Shown piece by piece: positions 1 through 9,685 of a DNA stretch of 18,357 bases. The DNA lies in contig CAMZGJ010000004.1 in assembly GCA_947306375.1 (NCBI GenBank), positions 1 to 18,357 of the forward strand. Reading direction: 5' to 3'. The translations under genes were made by a program, and so were the position numbers. The notes beneath the pieces are model-generated. The model did no database searches and had not been told where the DNA came from. It saw only the letters and a list, made by a program, of their open reading frames with translations. How positions within the stretch are numbered: position 1 is the stretch's first letter; each line of letters opens with the position of its first letter. The stretch is from an uncultured Spirochaetales bacterium (GTDB taxonomy: Bacteria > Spirochaetota > Spirochaetia > Sphaerochaetales > Sphaerochaetaceae).

Positions 1-329
1 ACGTGAACCTGAAAAACCTCCTGGGCCTTCTCAAGATGTTCGCAACCGAGATTGCAGGTGCCGAGGAAGTAAAGTACGTTCCCGGCTACTTCCCGTTCAC
101 CGAACCCTCAATTGAGGTACACATCAAGCACCCCGTCCTGGGCTGGTTTGAACTGGGAGGATCCGGAATCTTCCGCCCGGAGGTTACAAAACCGCTCGGA
201 ATAGACGTACCCGTTCTAGCATGGGGTCTGGGAATAGACAGAATGGCCCTTATGCACCTGGGTCTGAACGACCTCAGGGAACTCTTTTCACCCAATATTG
301 AGAGCGTGAGAACAAGGAGGGGTAACTGA
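1..329 (+). CDS. pheS: Phenylalanyl-tRNA synthetase alpha subunit, archaeal type (3' end only)
   Basis: The gene runs in from the left edge; about 109 C-terminal residues are visible, in frame from base 3, ending at TGA 327-329. PheS forms the catalytic subunit of the (alpha-beta)2 enzyme that charges tRNA-Phe in the cytoplasm. The visible part is the end of the class II aminoacylation core. It includes the segment [12 protein letters not shown], a [15 protein letters not shown] stretch and class II motif 3 as GLGIDRMAL, whose Arg contacts ATP. The Trp-Phe-Glu-Leu-Gly-Gly-Ser-Gly wording and the ending [12 protein letters not shown] are typical of the archaeal/eukaryotic/spirochaete form rather than the usual bacterial PheS. 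pheT starts one base after the stop, so the two subunits are co-transcribed and probably translationally coupled. The apparent GTG at base 3 is an internal codon, not a start. Confidence 0.95.
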   Translation, partial: VNLKNLLGLLKMFATEIAGAEEVKYVPGYFPFTEPSIEVHIKHPVLGWFELGGSGIFRPEVTKPLGIDVPVLAWGLGIDRMALMHLGLNDLRELFSPNIESVRTRRGN

Positions 330-330
330 T

Positions 331-2031
331 ATGCCTAAAATGGAAACCACTGAAAAGCTGTTCTGGACCCTTCTGGGACGCGAATACTCAGATGAGGAGC
401 TTGAGACTGTATTCCCCAGAGCCAAGGCCGAACTTGACGGTCATGACAGGGAGAACGGAGTAATAAAGATTGAGCTCAATGACACCAACCGCCCCGACCT
501 CTGGAGCCCCATGGGTGTTGCAAGACTTCTCAGGAACTATGAGAATCCCCAGCTCAGACACTATGACTTCTTCTCAAGCAGAAACTACACCGCAGACAGT
601 GAAGGCAGGACCTTCATCATAGGAAAGAGGGCAAAGGAAGTCCGTGAATTCAGCCTGGGCTTTGCCGCAGACGGCAAGACTGTTGACCAGGACATTCTGC
701 TCACCCTGATCCAGAGCCAGGAGAAGCTGTGCTTCAACTTCGGAAGAAAGAGAAAGACCATTGCCATGGGAATATACCGCAATGACCTGATCAAATACCC
801 CGTCCACTATGACGGTGTGGATCCGGACAAGACACACTTTGTGCCCCTTCACATGGAAGAGGACCTGACACTGCGCCAGATATGTGAAAAGCACCCCAAG
901 GGAATTGAATACGGATACATTGTCAAAGACAAGCCCGTATACCCGTACCTCTGTGACGACAACGGAGACACCCTCAGCTTCCCGCCGGTAATCAACAGTG
1001 CAAGAATCGGCGCCGTTGAAGTGGGCGACAACAACCTCTTCGTTGAGATGTCCGGCCCCATTCTCAGGGACCTGATTCTCTGCGCCTCAATCATGGCCTG
1101 CGACATGGCGGACCTGGGATTCACAATCCGCCCCATCAAGGTCATCTTCCCCGAGGAAACGGAGTTCGGAAAGGAAATCACAATTCCCTACTACTTCCAG
1201 GAAAGCCAGTCATGCACACTTGAGCAGATCCGCACGGTCCTGGGAGAGGACATGACAATTGAGGACGCCCAGGAAGCCCTTGCCAGAATGGGAGTCTACA
1301 GCGTAACGGAAAAGGACAGGCTCTACATAACCGTTCCCGAATACAGGAACGATTTCCTCCACCCGGTGGATGTTGTTGAGGATGTTATGATAGGTTACGG
1401 CCTTGAGAACTTTGAGCCCGTAATCCCCAAGGACTTCACAATAGGCCGCCTCTCCCCCGCAGAGGAGCTTTCCCGCAAGGTCAAGGACCTTCTGGTGGGA
1501 ATGGGCTTCCAGGAGATGATGTACAACTACCTGGGCAGCAAGGCCGAATACCTGGACAACATGAACACCGATGCTTCAAAGGCCATCTTCATAGCCAACC
1601 CCATGACTGAGAACTTTGAGGTTGTACGCCCGTCCGTCCTGCCGTCCCTTCTCAAGAGCGAGAGCATCTCCGCCAGCGCAGTCTATCCGCACAGAATCTT
1701 TGAGGTAGGCAAGATTGCATATCTTGACCCCTCCGACAACAGCGGAACAACAACCAGAAACAGCCTGGGATTCATGCTTGCAGACCCTGCAAACGCAGGT
1801 TTCAATGACATAAACAGCATGGTCAACACGCTTATGTACTTCCTGAGAAAGGAATATACCCTGTCCGTTCCGGAGAATGAGACACGCTTCATCCCCGGCA
1901 GGTGCGCACAGGTAAACGTGAACGGCAAGGCAGTGGGAGTCTTCGGAGAAGTCCACCCTCAGGTTCTTGAGAACTGGGGATGCTCCGCACCCGCGGCGGT
2001 CTGCGAACTTGACCTTGACTGTCTTCTCTGA
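331..2031 (+). CDS. pheT: Phenylalanyl-tRNA synthetase beta subunit, archaeal type
   Basis: A 566-residue beta subunit of phenylalanyl-tRNA synthetase. Bacterial-type PheT is usually near 800 residues with an N-terminal EMAP-like tRNA-binding domain; that domain is absent and the length matches the archaeal type. The N-terminal region carries IELNDTNRPDLWSPMG (about residues 47-62), then a B3/B4-type editing region. A B5 DNA-binding-like domain lies around residues 285-365 (including YRNDFLHPVDVVEDV), and a catalytically dead class II fold fills the C-terminus. A strong ribosome-binding site, AAGGAGG at 314-320, lies inside the end of pheS, 10 bases before ATG 331. A second in-frame ATG at 340 is less well placed. 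The next gene starts 3 bases after the stop. Together with pheS this is one of the best taxonomic signals here. Confidence 0.95.
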   Translation: MPKMETTEKLFWTLLGREYSDEELETVFPRAKAELDGHDRENGVIKIELNDTNRPDLWSPMGVARLLRNYENPQLRHYDFFSSRNYTADSEGRTFIIGKRAKEVREFSLGFAADGKTVDQDILLTLIQSQEKLCFNFGRKRKTIAMGIYRNDLIKYPVHYDGVDPDKTHFVPLHMEEDLTLRQICEKHPKGIEYGYIVKDKPVYPYLCDDNGDTLSFPPVINSARIGAVEVGDNNLFVEMSGPILRDLILCASIMACDMADLGFTIRPIKVIFPEETEFGKEITIPYYFQESQSCTLEQIRTVLGEDMTIEDAQEALARMGVYSVTEKDRLYITVPEYRNDFLHPVDVVEDVMIGYGLENFEPVIPKDFTIGRLSPAEELSRKVKDLLVGMGFQEMMYNYLGSKAEYLDNMNTDASKAIFIANPMTENFEVVRPSVLPSLLKSESISASAVYPHRIFEVGKIAYLDPSDNSGTTTRNSLGFMLADPANAGFNDINSMVNTLMYFLRKEYTLSVPENETRFIPGRCAQVNVNGKAVGVFGEVHPQVLENWGCSAPAAVCELDLDCLL

Positions 2032-2034
2032 GAA

Positions 2035-3021
2035 GTGTTTTTGGAAAGCAACGTGAACAAGGACAAATCTTTCTGCACCGGGGCCCTGACTCTCATGTAC
2101 AACTCAAGGTTCTTTGAGGAAAAGACCGAGGAGCTGTTCAAGCAGGGCCTCATACACGGAACAACCCATCTTGCAAACGGCCAGGAGGCAAGCCAGGCAG
2201 GCCTGTGCATGGCCCTGACGGACAAAGACTGGATTGTTCCCACCCACCGCTGCCATGGTTTTACAATATGCCGCGGCAGCAGCGCCTACAGCATGTTCTC
2301 GGAAATGTTCGGCTCCTCCCACGGCCTTGCAAAGGGTCTGGGCGGAAGCATGCACATGCCGGACAGGGAGCACGGAAATCTGGGCTCCTCAGCCGTTGTA
2401 GGCTCCGGAATTCCCCTTGCCACGGGAATTGCCTTTGACATGAAGTACAACGGCAAGGAAGGTGTAAGCGTTGCAATTTTCGGAGACGGTGCATCAGGCC
2501 GCGGCAGTCTTCATGAGAGCATGAACCTTGCCTCCATCTGGAAACTTCCGGTTCTGTTCTACTGCGAGAACAACCTCTACGGCATGAGCGCACCCAGCAG
2601 CGCCATGATCAGCGTGCCCCACGTTGCAGACCGCGCGGCGGCCTACAACATGAGCGGCCTTACAGTGGACGGCAATGACTTTGACACCGTTTATGAGGCC
2701 TGTCTCAAGGCTCTTTCCCACATAAGAGAGGGCAAGGGACCCTTCCTTCTTGAGGTAATGACGTACCGCACAAAGGGTCATTCCAAGAGTGACCGCAGAC
2801 TCTACAGAACAGCCGAAGAAGAAGCCTACTGGGCTTCAAGAGACCCCATAATGCTCTATGAGAACAAACTTGCAAATGAAGGTATTCTCACACGGGATGA
2901 GATTTCGGAAATAAGAGAAAGCTGTCTTGAGAACATTGAAAAACAGGCTTCCAGGGCCCTGGAAGACAGCATTGACAGATTAACGGAGCAGGAAGCTCTG
3001 GATCTTGTCTATGCACCTTGA
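2035..3021 (+). CDS. Thiamine-diphosphate-dependent 2-oxoacid dehydrogenase E1, alpha subunit (pyruvate or acetoin type)
   Basis: A protein of about 328 residues, the usual size for E1 alpha (PdhA/AcoA). E1 decarboxylates a 2-oxoacid (or cleaves acetoin) with thiamine diphosphate and passes the acyl unit to lipoyl-E2. The cofactor motif is intact: GDGA at residues 150-153 and the paired Asn of CENNLYG at 179-180. The HRCHGFTICRG and GGSMHMPD segments are typical active-site regions. The TYRTKGHSKSDRRLYR loop (from about residue 243) corresponds to the E1 phosphorylation loop and contains the conserved GHS-SD. The start is uncertain. GTG 2035, 3 bases after pheT, TTG 2041 and GTG 2053 are all possible, and none has a strong ribosome-binding site. 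Substrate cannot be decided from sequence alone. No E2 or E3 gene lies in the window. Confidence 0.88.
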   Translation: MFLESNVNKDKSFCTGALTLMYNSRFFEEKTEELFKQGLIHGTTHLANGQEASQAGLCMALTDKDWIVPTHRCHGFTICRGSSAYSMFSEMFGSSHGLAKGLGGSMHMPDREHGNLGSSAVVGSGIPLATGIAFDMKYNGKEGVSVAIFGDGASGRGSLHESMNLASIWKLPVLFYCENNLYGMSAPSSAMISVPHVADRAAAYNMSGLTVDGNDFDTVYEACLKALSHIREGKGPFLLEVMTYRTKGHSKSDRRLYRTAEEEAYWASRDPIMLYENKLANEGILTRDEISEIRESCLENIEKQASRALEDSIDRLTEQEALDLVYAP

Positions 3022-3040
3022 AGGCAGGAGAGAATCTGAA

Positions 3041-4018
3041 ATGACACAAATGACATACAGACAGGCAATCAGACAGGCTCTTGCAGATTCAATGGAAGAG
3101 GACAAAAACGTAATCCTCATTGGAGAGGATGTGGGAGTATACGGCGGCTGCTTCAAGGTCTCCGAAGGTCTTATCAAACAGTTTCCGGATCAGGTAATAG
3201 ACACCCCGGTGTCCGAGGAAGGTTTTACAGGCATGGCAATAGGTGCTGCAATGATGGGAATGCGCCCGGTCATTGAGATTATGTACGCAGACTTCTTCAC
3301 CCTTATCTTTGACCCCATTGTAAACCACGCTGCCAAAACGCACTTTCTCAGTGCAGGCCAGTTCTCCTGTCCCATAGTAATCAGGCTTCCGGAAGGAAGC
3401 GGCACCGGCCACGGCGCCCAGCACACCCAGAGTCCCGAGGCTCTCTTTCTCAATGAAAGCGGTCTGAAGATGGTGGCTCCCTCCAACCCGTCGGATGCCT
3501 ACAATCTCCTCAGAAAAGCCGTTAAGGACAACAACCCGGTGCTCTTCTTCGAGCACAAGCTCCTCTATGACACAACAGGCCCCATTACACCGGAAAACAT
3601 TGAAATAGGACGTGCAAAGGTGCTTTCTCACGGAGAAGACCTTACAATTATCTCTTACTCCCACGCCATGCTCACCGCCCTGGAGACGGCAGACCTTCTC
3701 TCCAAGCGCGGCATTGAATCCACAATTGTGGACCTCTGCTCCCTCAAGCCTCTGGACAGCAGGACTCTTTTTGAACAGGTTCGCAGAACAGGACGTGCAG
3801 TTATGATTCAGGACACTGCGGCAACCGGCTCCGTGGGCTCTGAAGTTCTAGCCCTGATTGCATCGGACAAAAAGACCTTTGACATCCTCAAAGACCCGCC
3901 CCTGCTGATTTGCGGCAAAAACTCTCCCACACCGTTCTCCAAGGACCTTGAAAAGAACTCGGTCCCCAATGCTGCAGAGAGTGCGGAGAAAATCCTCACC
4001 CACTTTTTCAACAACTGA
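3041..4018 (+). CDS. Thiamine-diphosphate-dependent 2-oxoacid dehydrogenase E1, beta subunit
   Basis: 325 residues, the normal length for E1 beta (PdhB/AcoB). It completes the alpha2-beta2 E1 with the preceding gene. Family landmarks are the N-terminal TYRQAIRQALADSM, then GEDVGVYGG, then DTPVSEEGFTGMAIGAAMMG (the Glu contacts the thiazolium/pyrimidine site), MYADFF, and RLPEGSGTGHGAQHTQSPEA. The C-terminal transketolase-like domain contains TIVDLCSLKPLD and a TGSVGSEV segment. The ATG at 3041 is chosen because AGGAGAG at 3026-3032 sits 8 bases upstream. The reading frame extends back to TTG 3005, but that would overlap the alpha gene and has no ribosome-binding site. The gap to the alpha gene is 19 bases, so this is one operon with pheST. 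It converges on pyrG. Confidence 0.9.
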   Translation: MTQMTYRQAIRQALADSMEEDKNVILIGEDVGVYGGCFKVSEGLIKQFPDQVIDTPVSEEGFTGMAIGAAMMGMRPVIEIMYADFFTLIFDPIVNHAAKTHFLSAGQFSCPIVIRLPEGSGTGHGAQHTQSPEALFLNESGLKMVAPSNPSDAYNLLRKAVKDNNPVLFFEHKLLYDTTGPITPENIEIGRAKVLSHGEDLTIISYSHAMLTALETADLLSKRGIESTIVDLCSLKPLDSRTLFEQVRRTGRAVMIQDTAATGSVGSEVLALIASDKKTFDILKDPPLLICGKNSPTPFSKDLEKNSVPNAAESAEKILTHFFNN

Positions 4019-4030
4019 CAGGTAGAGTAC

Positions 4031-4074
4031 AGCCACATTTCACATATTTTGCCAGAAAAAAGTGTGAAATGGCT
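4031..4074. terminator. Hairpin between convergent E1-beta and pyrG genes, possible bidirectional transcription end
   Basis: AGCCA(CA)TTTCACA at 4031-4044 pairs with TGTGAAATGGCT at 4063-4074: a 12-bp stem with a two-base bulge and an 18-base loop. It sits in the 107-base gap between two convergent operons, where a shared terminator would be expected. There is no T tract directly after the stem on either strand, so an intrinsic terminator is not proven. It could instead be an mRNA 3'-end stabilising hairpin. Confidence 0.45.
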
Positions 4075-4106
4075 GAAATGTTCCGCCTTTTGAGCTCAGA
4101 AAATGT

Positions 4107-4122
4107 CAAAAAGAGGGAAGCG
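4107..4122. repeat. Copy A of an exact 16-bp intergenic sequence just after the pyrG stop codon
   Basis: CAAAAAGAGGGAAGCG on the plus strand; on the pyrG transcript it reads CGCUUCCCUCUUUUUG, beginning 3 bases after the TAA stop. The same 16 bases recur at 12380-12395 after alaX, and 12 bases of this copy's AGAGGGAAGCGG recur at 17795-17806. The minus-strand copy can also pair loosely with bases 4083-4093 (CTTTTTGA with TCAAAAG). Confidence 0.6.
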
Positions 4123-4125
4123 GGA

Positions 4126-5736
4126 TTATCTGCAGAGACTCTTTTTCACTGCTGCAGCTATGAAACCCTTGAAGAGAGGATGTGGTTTGTTGGGACGGCT
4201 CTTGAATTCAGGGTGAAACTGCACGCCTACATAGAAATCATGGCCGGGAAGCTCTATTGTCTCCACAAGATTGCCGTCAGGGGAAAGACCGGAGAGAACA
4301 ACACCGGCGTCAGTGAGGTTTTTCCTGAAATTGTTGTTAACCTCGTACCTGTGGCGGTGTCTCTCGCTTATTTCCTTCTGCCCATAGCAAGAGTAAATGA
4401 TCGTGTTATCAGATAGAATGCAGGGATATTTTCCAAGTCTGAGGGTTCCGCCCTTGTCTATCTCATCATTCTGGCCGGGCATGAAATCAATTACGGGATA
4501 AGGAGTTTCAGGGTTGAACTCTCTTGAATCCGCTCCTTCAAGACCGGCCATGTTCCTTGCTGCCTCAATTACTGCAGTCTGCATGCCCAGGCATATTCCG
4601 AAGTAAGGAACGCGGTGAGTTCTTGCATAAGTTGCAGATAAAACCATACCCTCAATTCCCCTGGAGCCGAAACCTCCCGGAACAATTATTCCGTCAATAC
4701 CGGAAAGAATACTCTCCGCTTTCTCCGGCACTATGGCCTCGGAGTCCAGCCATGAGATTTCCACTGCACAGTCCATGGAGTAACCTGCATGGCGCAGAGC
4801 CTCGGCAACGGAAAGATAAGCATCATGAAGCTGGACGTACTTACCCACAAGGGCAATTCTCACCTTTTTGCTCTGATGCTTTATCCTGTCAACAAGGCAC
4901 TCCCACTCACTCAGATCGGGCTTGCGGGTCTCAAGACCCAGTTCCCTGCAGACAACAGCAGAAAAACCCTCAGCTTCAAGCATGAGCGGGGCCTCGTAGA
5001 GAATTGGCAGAGTTGTGTTCTCAATTACGCAGTCCGACTTCACATTGCAAAAGTGTGCAATCTTGGCAAAAACAGATTTGTCTGTAATCTTCTCATCATC
5101 ACGCAGAACAATGATATCCGGGGAAATACCCATGCCCTGAAGTTCTTTTACGCTGTGCTGGGTCGGTTTTGACTTATGCTCACAACTGGCTTTCAGATAC
5201 GGAACAAGAGTCACGTGGATGTACAGGACATTCTCTCTGCCTGCTTCAAGACCCACCTGTCTTATGGCTTCAATGAAGGGCTGGCTCTCAATGTCTCCTA
5301 TAGTTCCGCCTATCTCGGTAATGACAACATCCGCATCCGTTTCCTCTCCCACGCGAAAGATGAAGTGTTTTATCTCATCGGTAATATGGGGAATGGTCTG
5401 GACCGTGGATCCCAGGTAACCGCCCCTTCTCTCGCTCTCAATAACATTGGAGTAAACCTTGCCTGTGGTAAGGTTTGAGAACCTGTTAAGGTTTTCATCT
5501 ATGAACCTCTCGTAGTGGCCCAGATCCAGATCTGTTTCGGCTCCGTCTTCGGTTACAAACACCTCGCCGTGCTGGTACGGACTCATTGTGCCCGGGTCTA
5601 CGTTAATGTACGGGTCAAGTTTCTGGGCGGCAACCTTCAGCCCCCTTGATTTGAGCAGCCTGCCCAAAGATGCGGCTGTAATACCCTTTCCAAGTCCGGA
5701 AACAACTCCTCCGGTAACAAAAATATACTTACTCAT
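4126..5736 (-). CDS. pyrG: CTP synthase (glutamine hydrolysing)
   Basis: A protein of 536 residues, close to the E. coli enzyme (545). It converts UTP to CTP using ATP and glutamine-derived ammonia. The synthetase domain begins with [13 protein letters not shown] (P-loop, residues 6-18) and contains [22 protein letters not shown] and the GGTIGDIES segment near residue 143. The class I glutamine amidotransferase domain follows, with GGFGSRG near 355, the nucleophile in FGICLGMQ (Cys about 382), and the His-Glu pair in GVQFHPEF near 507-509. The complete catalytic triad predicts an active enzyme. ATG 5736 is chosen because GGAG precedes it at a normal distance and the protein then starts [10 protein letters not shown]. 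Upstream ATG 5748 and TTG 5757 are in frame but overlap or abut the glmS end. It is the last gene of the asnB-glnN-glmS-pyrG run, 13 bases after glmS. Confidence 0.96.
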   Translation of the reverse strand: MSKYIFVTGGVVSGLGKGITAASLGRLLKSRGLKVAAQKLDPYINVDPGTMSPYQHGEVFVTEDGAETDLDLGHYERFIDENLNRFSNLTTGKVYSNVIESERRGGYLGSTVQTIPHITDEIKHFIFRVGEETDADVVITEIGGTIGDIESQPFIEAIRQVGLEAGRENVLYIHVTLVPYLKASCEHKSKPTQHSVKELQGMGISPDIIVLRDDEKITDKSVFAKIAHFCNVKSDCVIENTTLPILYEAPLMLEAEGFSAVVCRELGLETRKPDLSEWECLVDRIKHQSKKVRIALVGKYVQLHDAYLSVAEALRHAGYSMDCAVEISWLDSEAIVPEKAESILSGIDGIIVPGGFGSRGIEGMVLSATYARTHRVPYFGICLGMQTAVIEAARNMAGLEGADSREFNPETPYPVIDFMPGQNDEIDKGGTLRLGKYPCILSDNTIIYSCYGQKEISERHRHRYEVNNNFRKNLTDAGVVLSGLSPDGNLVETIELPGHDFYVGVQFHPEFKSRPNKPHPLFKGFIAAAVKKSLCR

Positions 5737-5749
5737 AACACTCTCCATG

Positions 5750-7567
5750 TCATTCAACGGTTACGCTCTTGGCCAGATTTCTGGGTTTATCAACATCAAG
5801 GCCTCGGTTGACGCTTGTGTAATACCCGAGAAGTTGAAGCGGGACAACGGCAAGGGAGGCGGAAAAAAGATCGGGCACGGAGGGAATGCGGACAACAAAA
5901 TCGGACAGCCCGTCCGGCACCCTGATTCCCTCTTTTGCAAGAACCATGAGACGGGCACCGCGGGAACGGCACTCAATCATGTTGGACACTGTCTTTTCGG
6001 CAACTTCTTCCTGGGTCAGTACACCTATTACAACGGTATTGTCCTCTATCAGGCTTATTGTTCCGTGTTTGAGTTCTCCGGCTGCATAGGCTTCAGAGTG
6101 GATGTAGCTGATCTCCTTCATCTTCAGACTTCCCTCAAGGCACACGGCATAATCCAAGCCGCGCCCTATATAGAAGATGTCTGTATCAGATGCAATCTTT
6201 GTGGCAAACCACTGAAGCTGTTTCTTGTTCTCAAGAACAGCTCCTATCTTGTCCGGTAGGGCCGCAATCTCATCAAGACAGTATTTGCCTTCCTCTTCAG
6301 ACACGGTGCCCTTTGCCATGGCAGTTCTGACTGCAAGAATGTACAGGGCGGCAAGCTGGGCACTGTAGGCCTTTGTGGTTGCAACCGAGATTTCCGGGCC
6401 GGCCATAGTATGTATAAGATAGTCCGCCTCGCGTGCAATTGAAGATCCCATGACATTGACAATCCCCAGAACCGGCAGACCCGCTTCCTTTGCCTTTCTC
6501 AGGGCGGCAAGGCTGTCCGCAGTCTCTCCTGACTGAGAAACAACTACCACAAGGGTGCCCTTCTCCATGGGTAAATGTCTGTACCTGAACTCTGATGCAA
6601 ATTCAACCCTCACGGGAATGCCGCAAAGCCTTTCAACAACATACTGCCCCGCAATCCCCGCATGAAGTGCAGACCCGCAGGCCACCATGTAAATACGTTC
6701 AACCGACCTCAAAAAAGCATTGTCCAGCCCTGTTGAGGAGAAATCTGCAAGGCTGCTTACGGTGTCCCTTACGGCCCGGGGCTGTTCATGAATTTCCTTG
6801 AGCATAAAATGCTCATAGCCGCCCTTCTCGGCGGCCGATGCGTCCCAGTCTATCTCCCTGGCCGGAAGTGTTATCTCATCTCCGTTCAGGTTGAAAAACT
6901 GTATCCTGCCGGGAGTAATCCTTGCTGCCTGAAGATTTTCAATATAGTAAACCTTCCTGGTGTATTTGAGAATTGCAGGCACGTCCGATGCCAGAAATGA
7001 GGCATCTCTCGTTGTTCCCAGAACAAGGGGAGACTCCTTCCTGGCCGCATAAATCTCACCGGGATAATCAACAAACATCAGAGCAAGGGCATAACTTCCG
7101 CGTGCACGGACCATTGTACGGTTTATGGCATCTATGGGTCCTATGCCGTACTTTTTGTAGTAATAATCCACAAGTTTGACTATTACCTCGGTGTCCGTCT
7201 GACTGTAGAACCTGTATCCCTTGTCCGTCAGTTTTTCCCTGAGTTCTGCATAGTTCTCTATAATCCCGTTATGGACACCTATTACATTGTCACTTGTGTG
7301 CGGATGGGCATTGTCCACCGTGGGGTTGCCGTGTGTGGCCCATCTGGTATGCCCTATTCCGCAAGTGCCGGGCAGAAGCTTTCCGCCGTCAGTCTTCTCA
7401 ACAAGGAAGTGGAGTTTTCCGGCCGTCTTGGCAAGTTGCGGCAGCTCCCCGGCATTGCGAACGGCAATGCCCGCAGAGTCATATCCTCTGTATTCAAGCT
7501 TTGACAGTCCTTCCAGCAGGATGGGCGCAGCCTGTTCCTGTCCCGTATATCCTACAATTCCGCACAT
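5750..7567 (-). CDS. glmS: Glutamine--fructose-6-phosphate aminotransferase (isomerising)
   Basis: 605 residues, the standard GlmS length. It makes glucosamine-6-phosphate from fructose-6-phosphate and glutamine, the first step towards UDP-GlcNAc, peptidoglycan and outer-membrane sugars. The N-terminal class II amidotransferase domain starts MCGIVGYTG (Cys2 is the nucleophile after Met removal) and has [20 protein letters not shown] and HNGIIENY. Two SIS isomerase domains follow, with [24 protein letters not shown] and the [13 protein letters not shown] segment [10 protein letters not shown]. The C-terminus is [13 protein letters not shown], the canonical ending. ATG 7567 is preceded by GAGG with 5 bases between; the gap from glnN is 7 bases. 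There is no room for a glmS ribozyme, so any regulation should act at the operon promoter or on the protein. Confidence 0.97.
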   Translation of the reverse strand: MCGIVGYTGQEQAAPILLEGLSKLEYRGYDSAGIAVRNAGELPQLAKTAGKLHFLVEKTDGGKLLPGTCGIGHTRWATHGNPTVDNAHPHTSDNVIGVHNGIIENYAELREKLTDKGYRFYSQTDTEVIVKLVDYYYKKYGIGPIDAINRTMVRARGSYALALMFVDYPGEIYAARKESPLVLGTTRDASFLASDVPAILKYTRKVYYIENLQAARITPGRIQFFNLNGDEITLPAREIDWDASAAEKGGYEHFMLKEIHEQPRAVRDTVSSLADFSSTGLDNAFLRSVERIYMVACGSALHAGIAGQYVVERLCGIPVRVEFASEFRYRHLPMEKGTLVVVVSQSGETADSLAALRKAKEAGLPVLGIVNVMGSSIAREADYLIHTMAGPEISVATTKAYSAQLAALYILAVRTAMAKGTVSEEEGKYCLDEIAALPDKIGAVLENKKQLQWFATKIASDTDIFYIGRGLDYAVCLEGSLKMKEISYIHSEAYAAGELKHGTISLIEDNTVVIGVLTQEEVAEKTVSNMIECRSRGARLMVLAKEGIRVPDGLSDFVVRIPSVPDLFSASLAVVPLQLLGYYTSVNRGLDVDKPRNLAKSVTVE

Positions 7568-7574
7568 AATAACC

Positions 7575-9680
7575 TCAGACCGAGAACAGAAGTTTTCTGT
7601 ATGAAGGATAGGGCCAGTACTTTGCGGGTATCTGTTTCTCCTGACCGTTTACCACATCTCTGATTTTCTCCATGAGTGAGAGAATCTCATTTCTGCAGTA
7701 ACTGACAGCCCTGTAGCTGTTTGCCGCTGGTATTTTGTCAAGGCGGTCGGCAAGCCGGGCTGCAAGCTCTGCAAGAAGACTGTTGCTCCGGGCAAGAGTG
7801 CGGCAAAGATCCGTCTCCGGGTCGGGGACATCGGCCCCAAGGGCCTGGCGGCGTTCAAGTATGACAGAACAGAGGCTGCCCTGGAAGGCCGAGACGGCGG
7901 GTATTATTTCCCTCTGCACCATAACAAGCAGGGTGTTGGCTTCAATGCTGATCATGTTGCAGTACTTCTCAATGTGGATTTCATCCCTGGCTTTCATTTC
8001 AGAGGCGCTCATTACGCCCTGGCTTTCCATAAGTGCAACGTTCTTCTCCGATAGATAATGTGCTATTGCGTCGGCCGTGGTTCTGAGGTTGCTCAGGCCG
8101 CGTTTTTTTGCAAGGCGCACCCATGAGCTGTCATAGCCGTTTCCGTTGAAGACTATTCTTGAGTGATCAAGAAGCTCTTTGCGCACAAGGTCGTGAAGAG
8201 CCGTGTTCAGATTGTCCCTGCCTTCCAACTCGTCTGCAAACTCACTCAACTTTCCCGCAACAATTGTATTGAGCATGGTGTTGGGGCCTGCTATGGACTG
8301 GCTTGAACCGGGCATTCTGAACTCAAACTTGTTGCCGGTAAAGGCTATGGGGCTTGTACGGTTGCGGTCTGTTGTGTCCCTGGGAATGAGGGGCATTGTG
8401 TCTATGCCCACCTTGATGGGTTTGACATCTTTTGTGCTGTAGTTGCTGTCCGTGATTATGGAATCTACAACAGCCTGCAGCTCCTCTCCCAGGAAGATTG
8501 AAATGATTGCGGGAGGGGCCTCGTTTCCGCCCAGCCTGTTGTCGTTTCCTGCATAGGCAACACTGCATCTGAGAAGGTCCTGATACTCATCCACAGCGCT
8601 TATGAAGGCCGTGAGGAAAAGCAGGAACCTTGCATTCTGAGAAGGAGTCTTTCCAGGAGAAAGGAGGTTGTCTCCCCCGTCCGTGACCATTGACCAGTTG
8701 TTGTGCTTACCGCTTCCGTTCACCCCGTCAAAGGGTTTTTCTGCAAGCACGCAGACCAGGTTATGCCTGTCTGCAACCTTTCTCATTATGTTCATTGTAA
8801 GCTGGTTCTGGTCGTTGGCCCTGTTGCAGTCCGTATAGACCTGGGCCATCTCATGCTGACCCGGGGCAACTTCGTTGTGCTTTGTCTTGGCCGGAATTCC
8901 CAGTTTCCACAGTTCAAACTCAAGGTCCTTCATAAAAGCCGAAACCCTGGGCTTGATTGTTCCGAAGTAGTGGTCGTCAAGCTGTTGTGTCTTGGGCGGC
9001 CTTGCACCGAAGAGGGTTCTTCCGCAAATTCTCAGATCCTCACGTGTGTTGTAAAGATCCTTGTCTATGAGAAAGTACTCCTGCTCCGGGCCCGCCATGG
9101 GAGTAACGGTCTTTGTCTTTTTATCTCCCAGAATCCTCAGAATCCTCACAGCCTGTCTGTTCAGAGCCTGCATGGACCTGAGAAGCGGCGTCTTCTTGTC
9201 CAGAGCCTCTCCGGAATAGGAGAAGAACATTGTGGGAATACAGAGACTCCCGTCACTGATGAAAGCGTAACTGGTGGGATCCCATGCACTGTAGCCGCGG
9301 GCTTCAAATGTAGCCCTCAGACCTCCGGAGGGGAAACTTGATGCATCTGGTTCTCCCTGTATCAGCTCCTTTCCGGAAAACTCCGTCAGAGCACCGCCCT
9401 TTCCATCCGGAACAAGAAAACTCTCGTGTTTTTCCGCAGTTCCTCCGTTCAGAGGCTGGAACCAGTGGGTATAGTGGGTGGCTCCGTTGCTCAGGGCCCA
9501 CTCCTTCATGCCCCCGGCTATTGCATCTGCGGTATCGGGGGGCAGGGCCTTGCCTGATTCAAGACACTCCCTGTACTTGGCAACACTTGCCTGCGGAACG
9601 AATTTTTCCATCACCTTGTCGGTGAAGACCATGCTTCCGAATATCTCTGTCAAATCCATTGCTTCTTTTTTCTCTGTCAT
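7575..9680 (-). CDS. glnN: Glutamine synthetase, type III (GlnN family)
   Basis: About 701 residues, matching the type III glutamine synthetases (near 700-730), which are far longer than GSI (about 470). It makes glutamine from glutamate, ammonia and ATP. Visible catalytic landmarks are the metal-binding MAGPEQEYFLI, the KHNEVAPGQHEMAQVY segment (His and Glu ligands), FDGVNGSGKHNNWSM, and the KFEFRMPGSSQS stretch near the arginine-containing nucleotide site. The long C-terminal helical region is typical of GSIII. ATG 9680 lies 5 bases after the asnB stop with GGAG 10 bases before it, inside the asnB end. An in-frame TTG at 9689 overlaps asnB and is less likely, and ATG 9659 is an alternative. 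It is second in the operon, supplying the glutamine used by its three neighbours. No GSI-type adenylylation loop would be expected in this family. Confidence 0.95.
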   Translation of the reverse strand: MTEKKEAMDLTEIFGSMVFTDKVMEKFVPQASVAKYRECLESGKALPPDTADAIAGGMKEWALSNGATHYTHWFQPLNGGTAEKHESFLVPDGKGGALTEFSGKELIQGEPDASSFPSGGLRATFEARGYSAWDPTSYAFISDGSLCIPTMFFSYSGEALDKKTPLLRSMQALNRQAVRILRILGDKKTKTVTPMAGPEQEYFLIDKDLYNTREDLRICGRTLFGARPPKTQQLDDHYFGTIKPRVSAFMKDLEFELWKLGIPAKTKHNEVAPGQHEMAQVYTDCNRANDQNQLTMNIMRKVADRHNLVCVLAEKPFDGVNGSGKHNNWSMVTDGGDNLLSPGKTPSQNARFLLFLTAFISAVDEYQDLLRCSVAYAGNDNRLGGNEAPPAIISIFLGEELQAVVDSIITDSNYSTKDVKPIKVGIDTMPLIPRDTTDRNRTSPIAFTGNKFEFRMPGSSQSIAGPNTMLNTIVAGKLSEFADELEGRDNLNTALHDLVRKELLDHSRIVFNGNGYDSSWVRLAKKRGLSNLRTTADAIAHYLSEKNVALMESQGVMSASEMKARDEIHIEKYCNMISIEANTLLVMVQREIIPAVSAFQGSLCSVILERRQALGADVPDPETDLCRTLARSNSLLAELAARLADRLDKIPAANSYRAVSYCRNEILSLMEKIRDVVNGQEKQIPAKYWPYPSYRKLLFSV

Positions 9681-9685
9681 ATTAT

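Noticed and set aside
1..2031. Archaeal origin of the window, suggested by archaeal-type PheS/PheT
   Set aside because: The remaining genes (PDH-type E1, LysR, GlmS, GSIII, YfcE), Shine-Dalgarno sites and a TTGTTA/TATAAT promoter are bacterial; spirochaetes carry this PheRS type.
3089..3664. 191-codon open frame antisense to the E1 beta gene
   Set aside because: It is a shadow of a strongly conserved gene on the other strand; its translation has no family features and no ribosome-binding site.
5588..6259. Plus-strand frame of 223 codons across the pyrG/glmS junction
   Set aside because: It lies opposite two certain genes, and its translation resembles no protein family I recognise.
7568..7574. 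Possible glmS ribozyme or riboswitch before glmS
   Set aside because: Only 7 bases separate glnN from glmS, so there is no leader to hold one.
8703..9341. Plus-strand frame of 212 codons inside glnN
   Set aside because: Antisense shadow of the glutamine synthetase; codon pattern follows the minus-strand gene.
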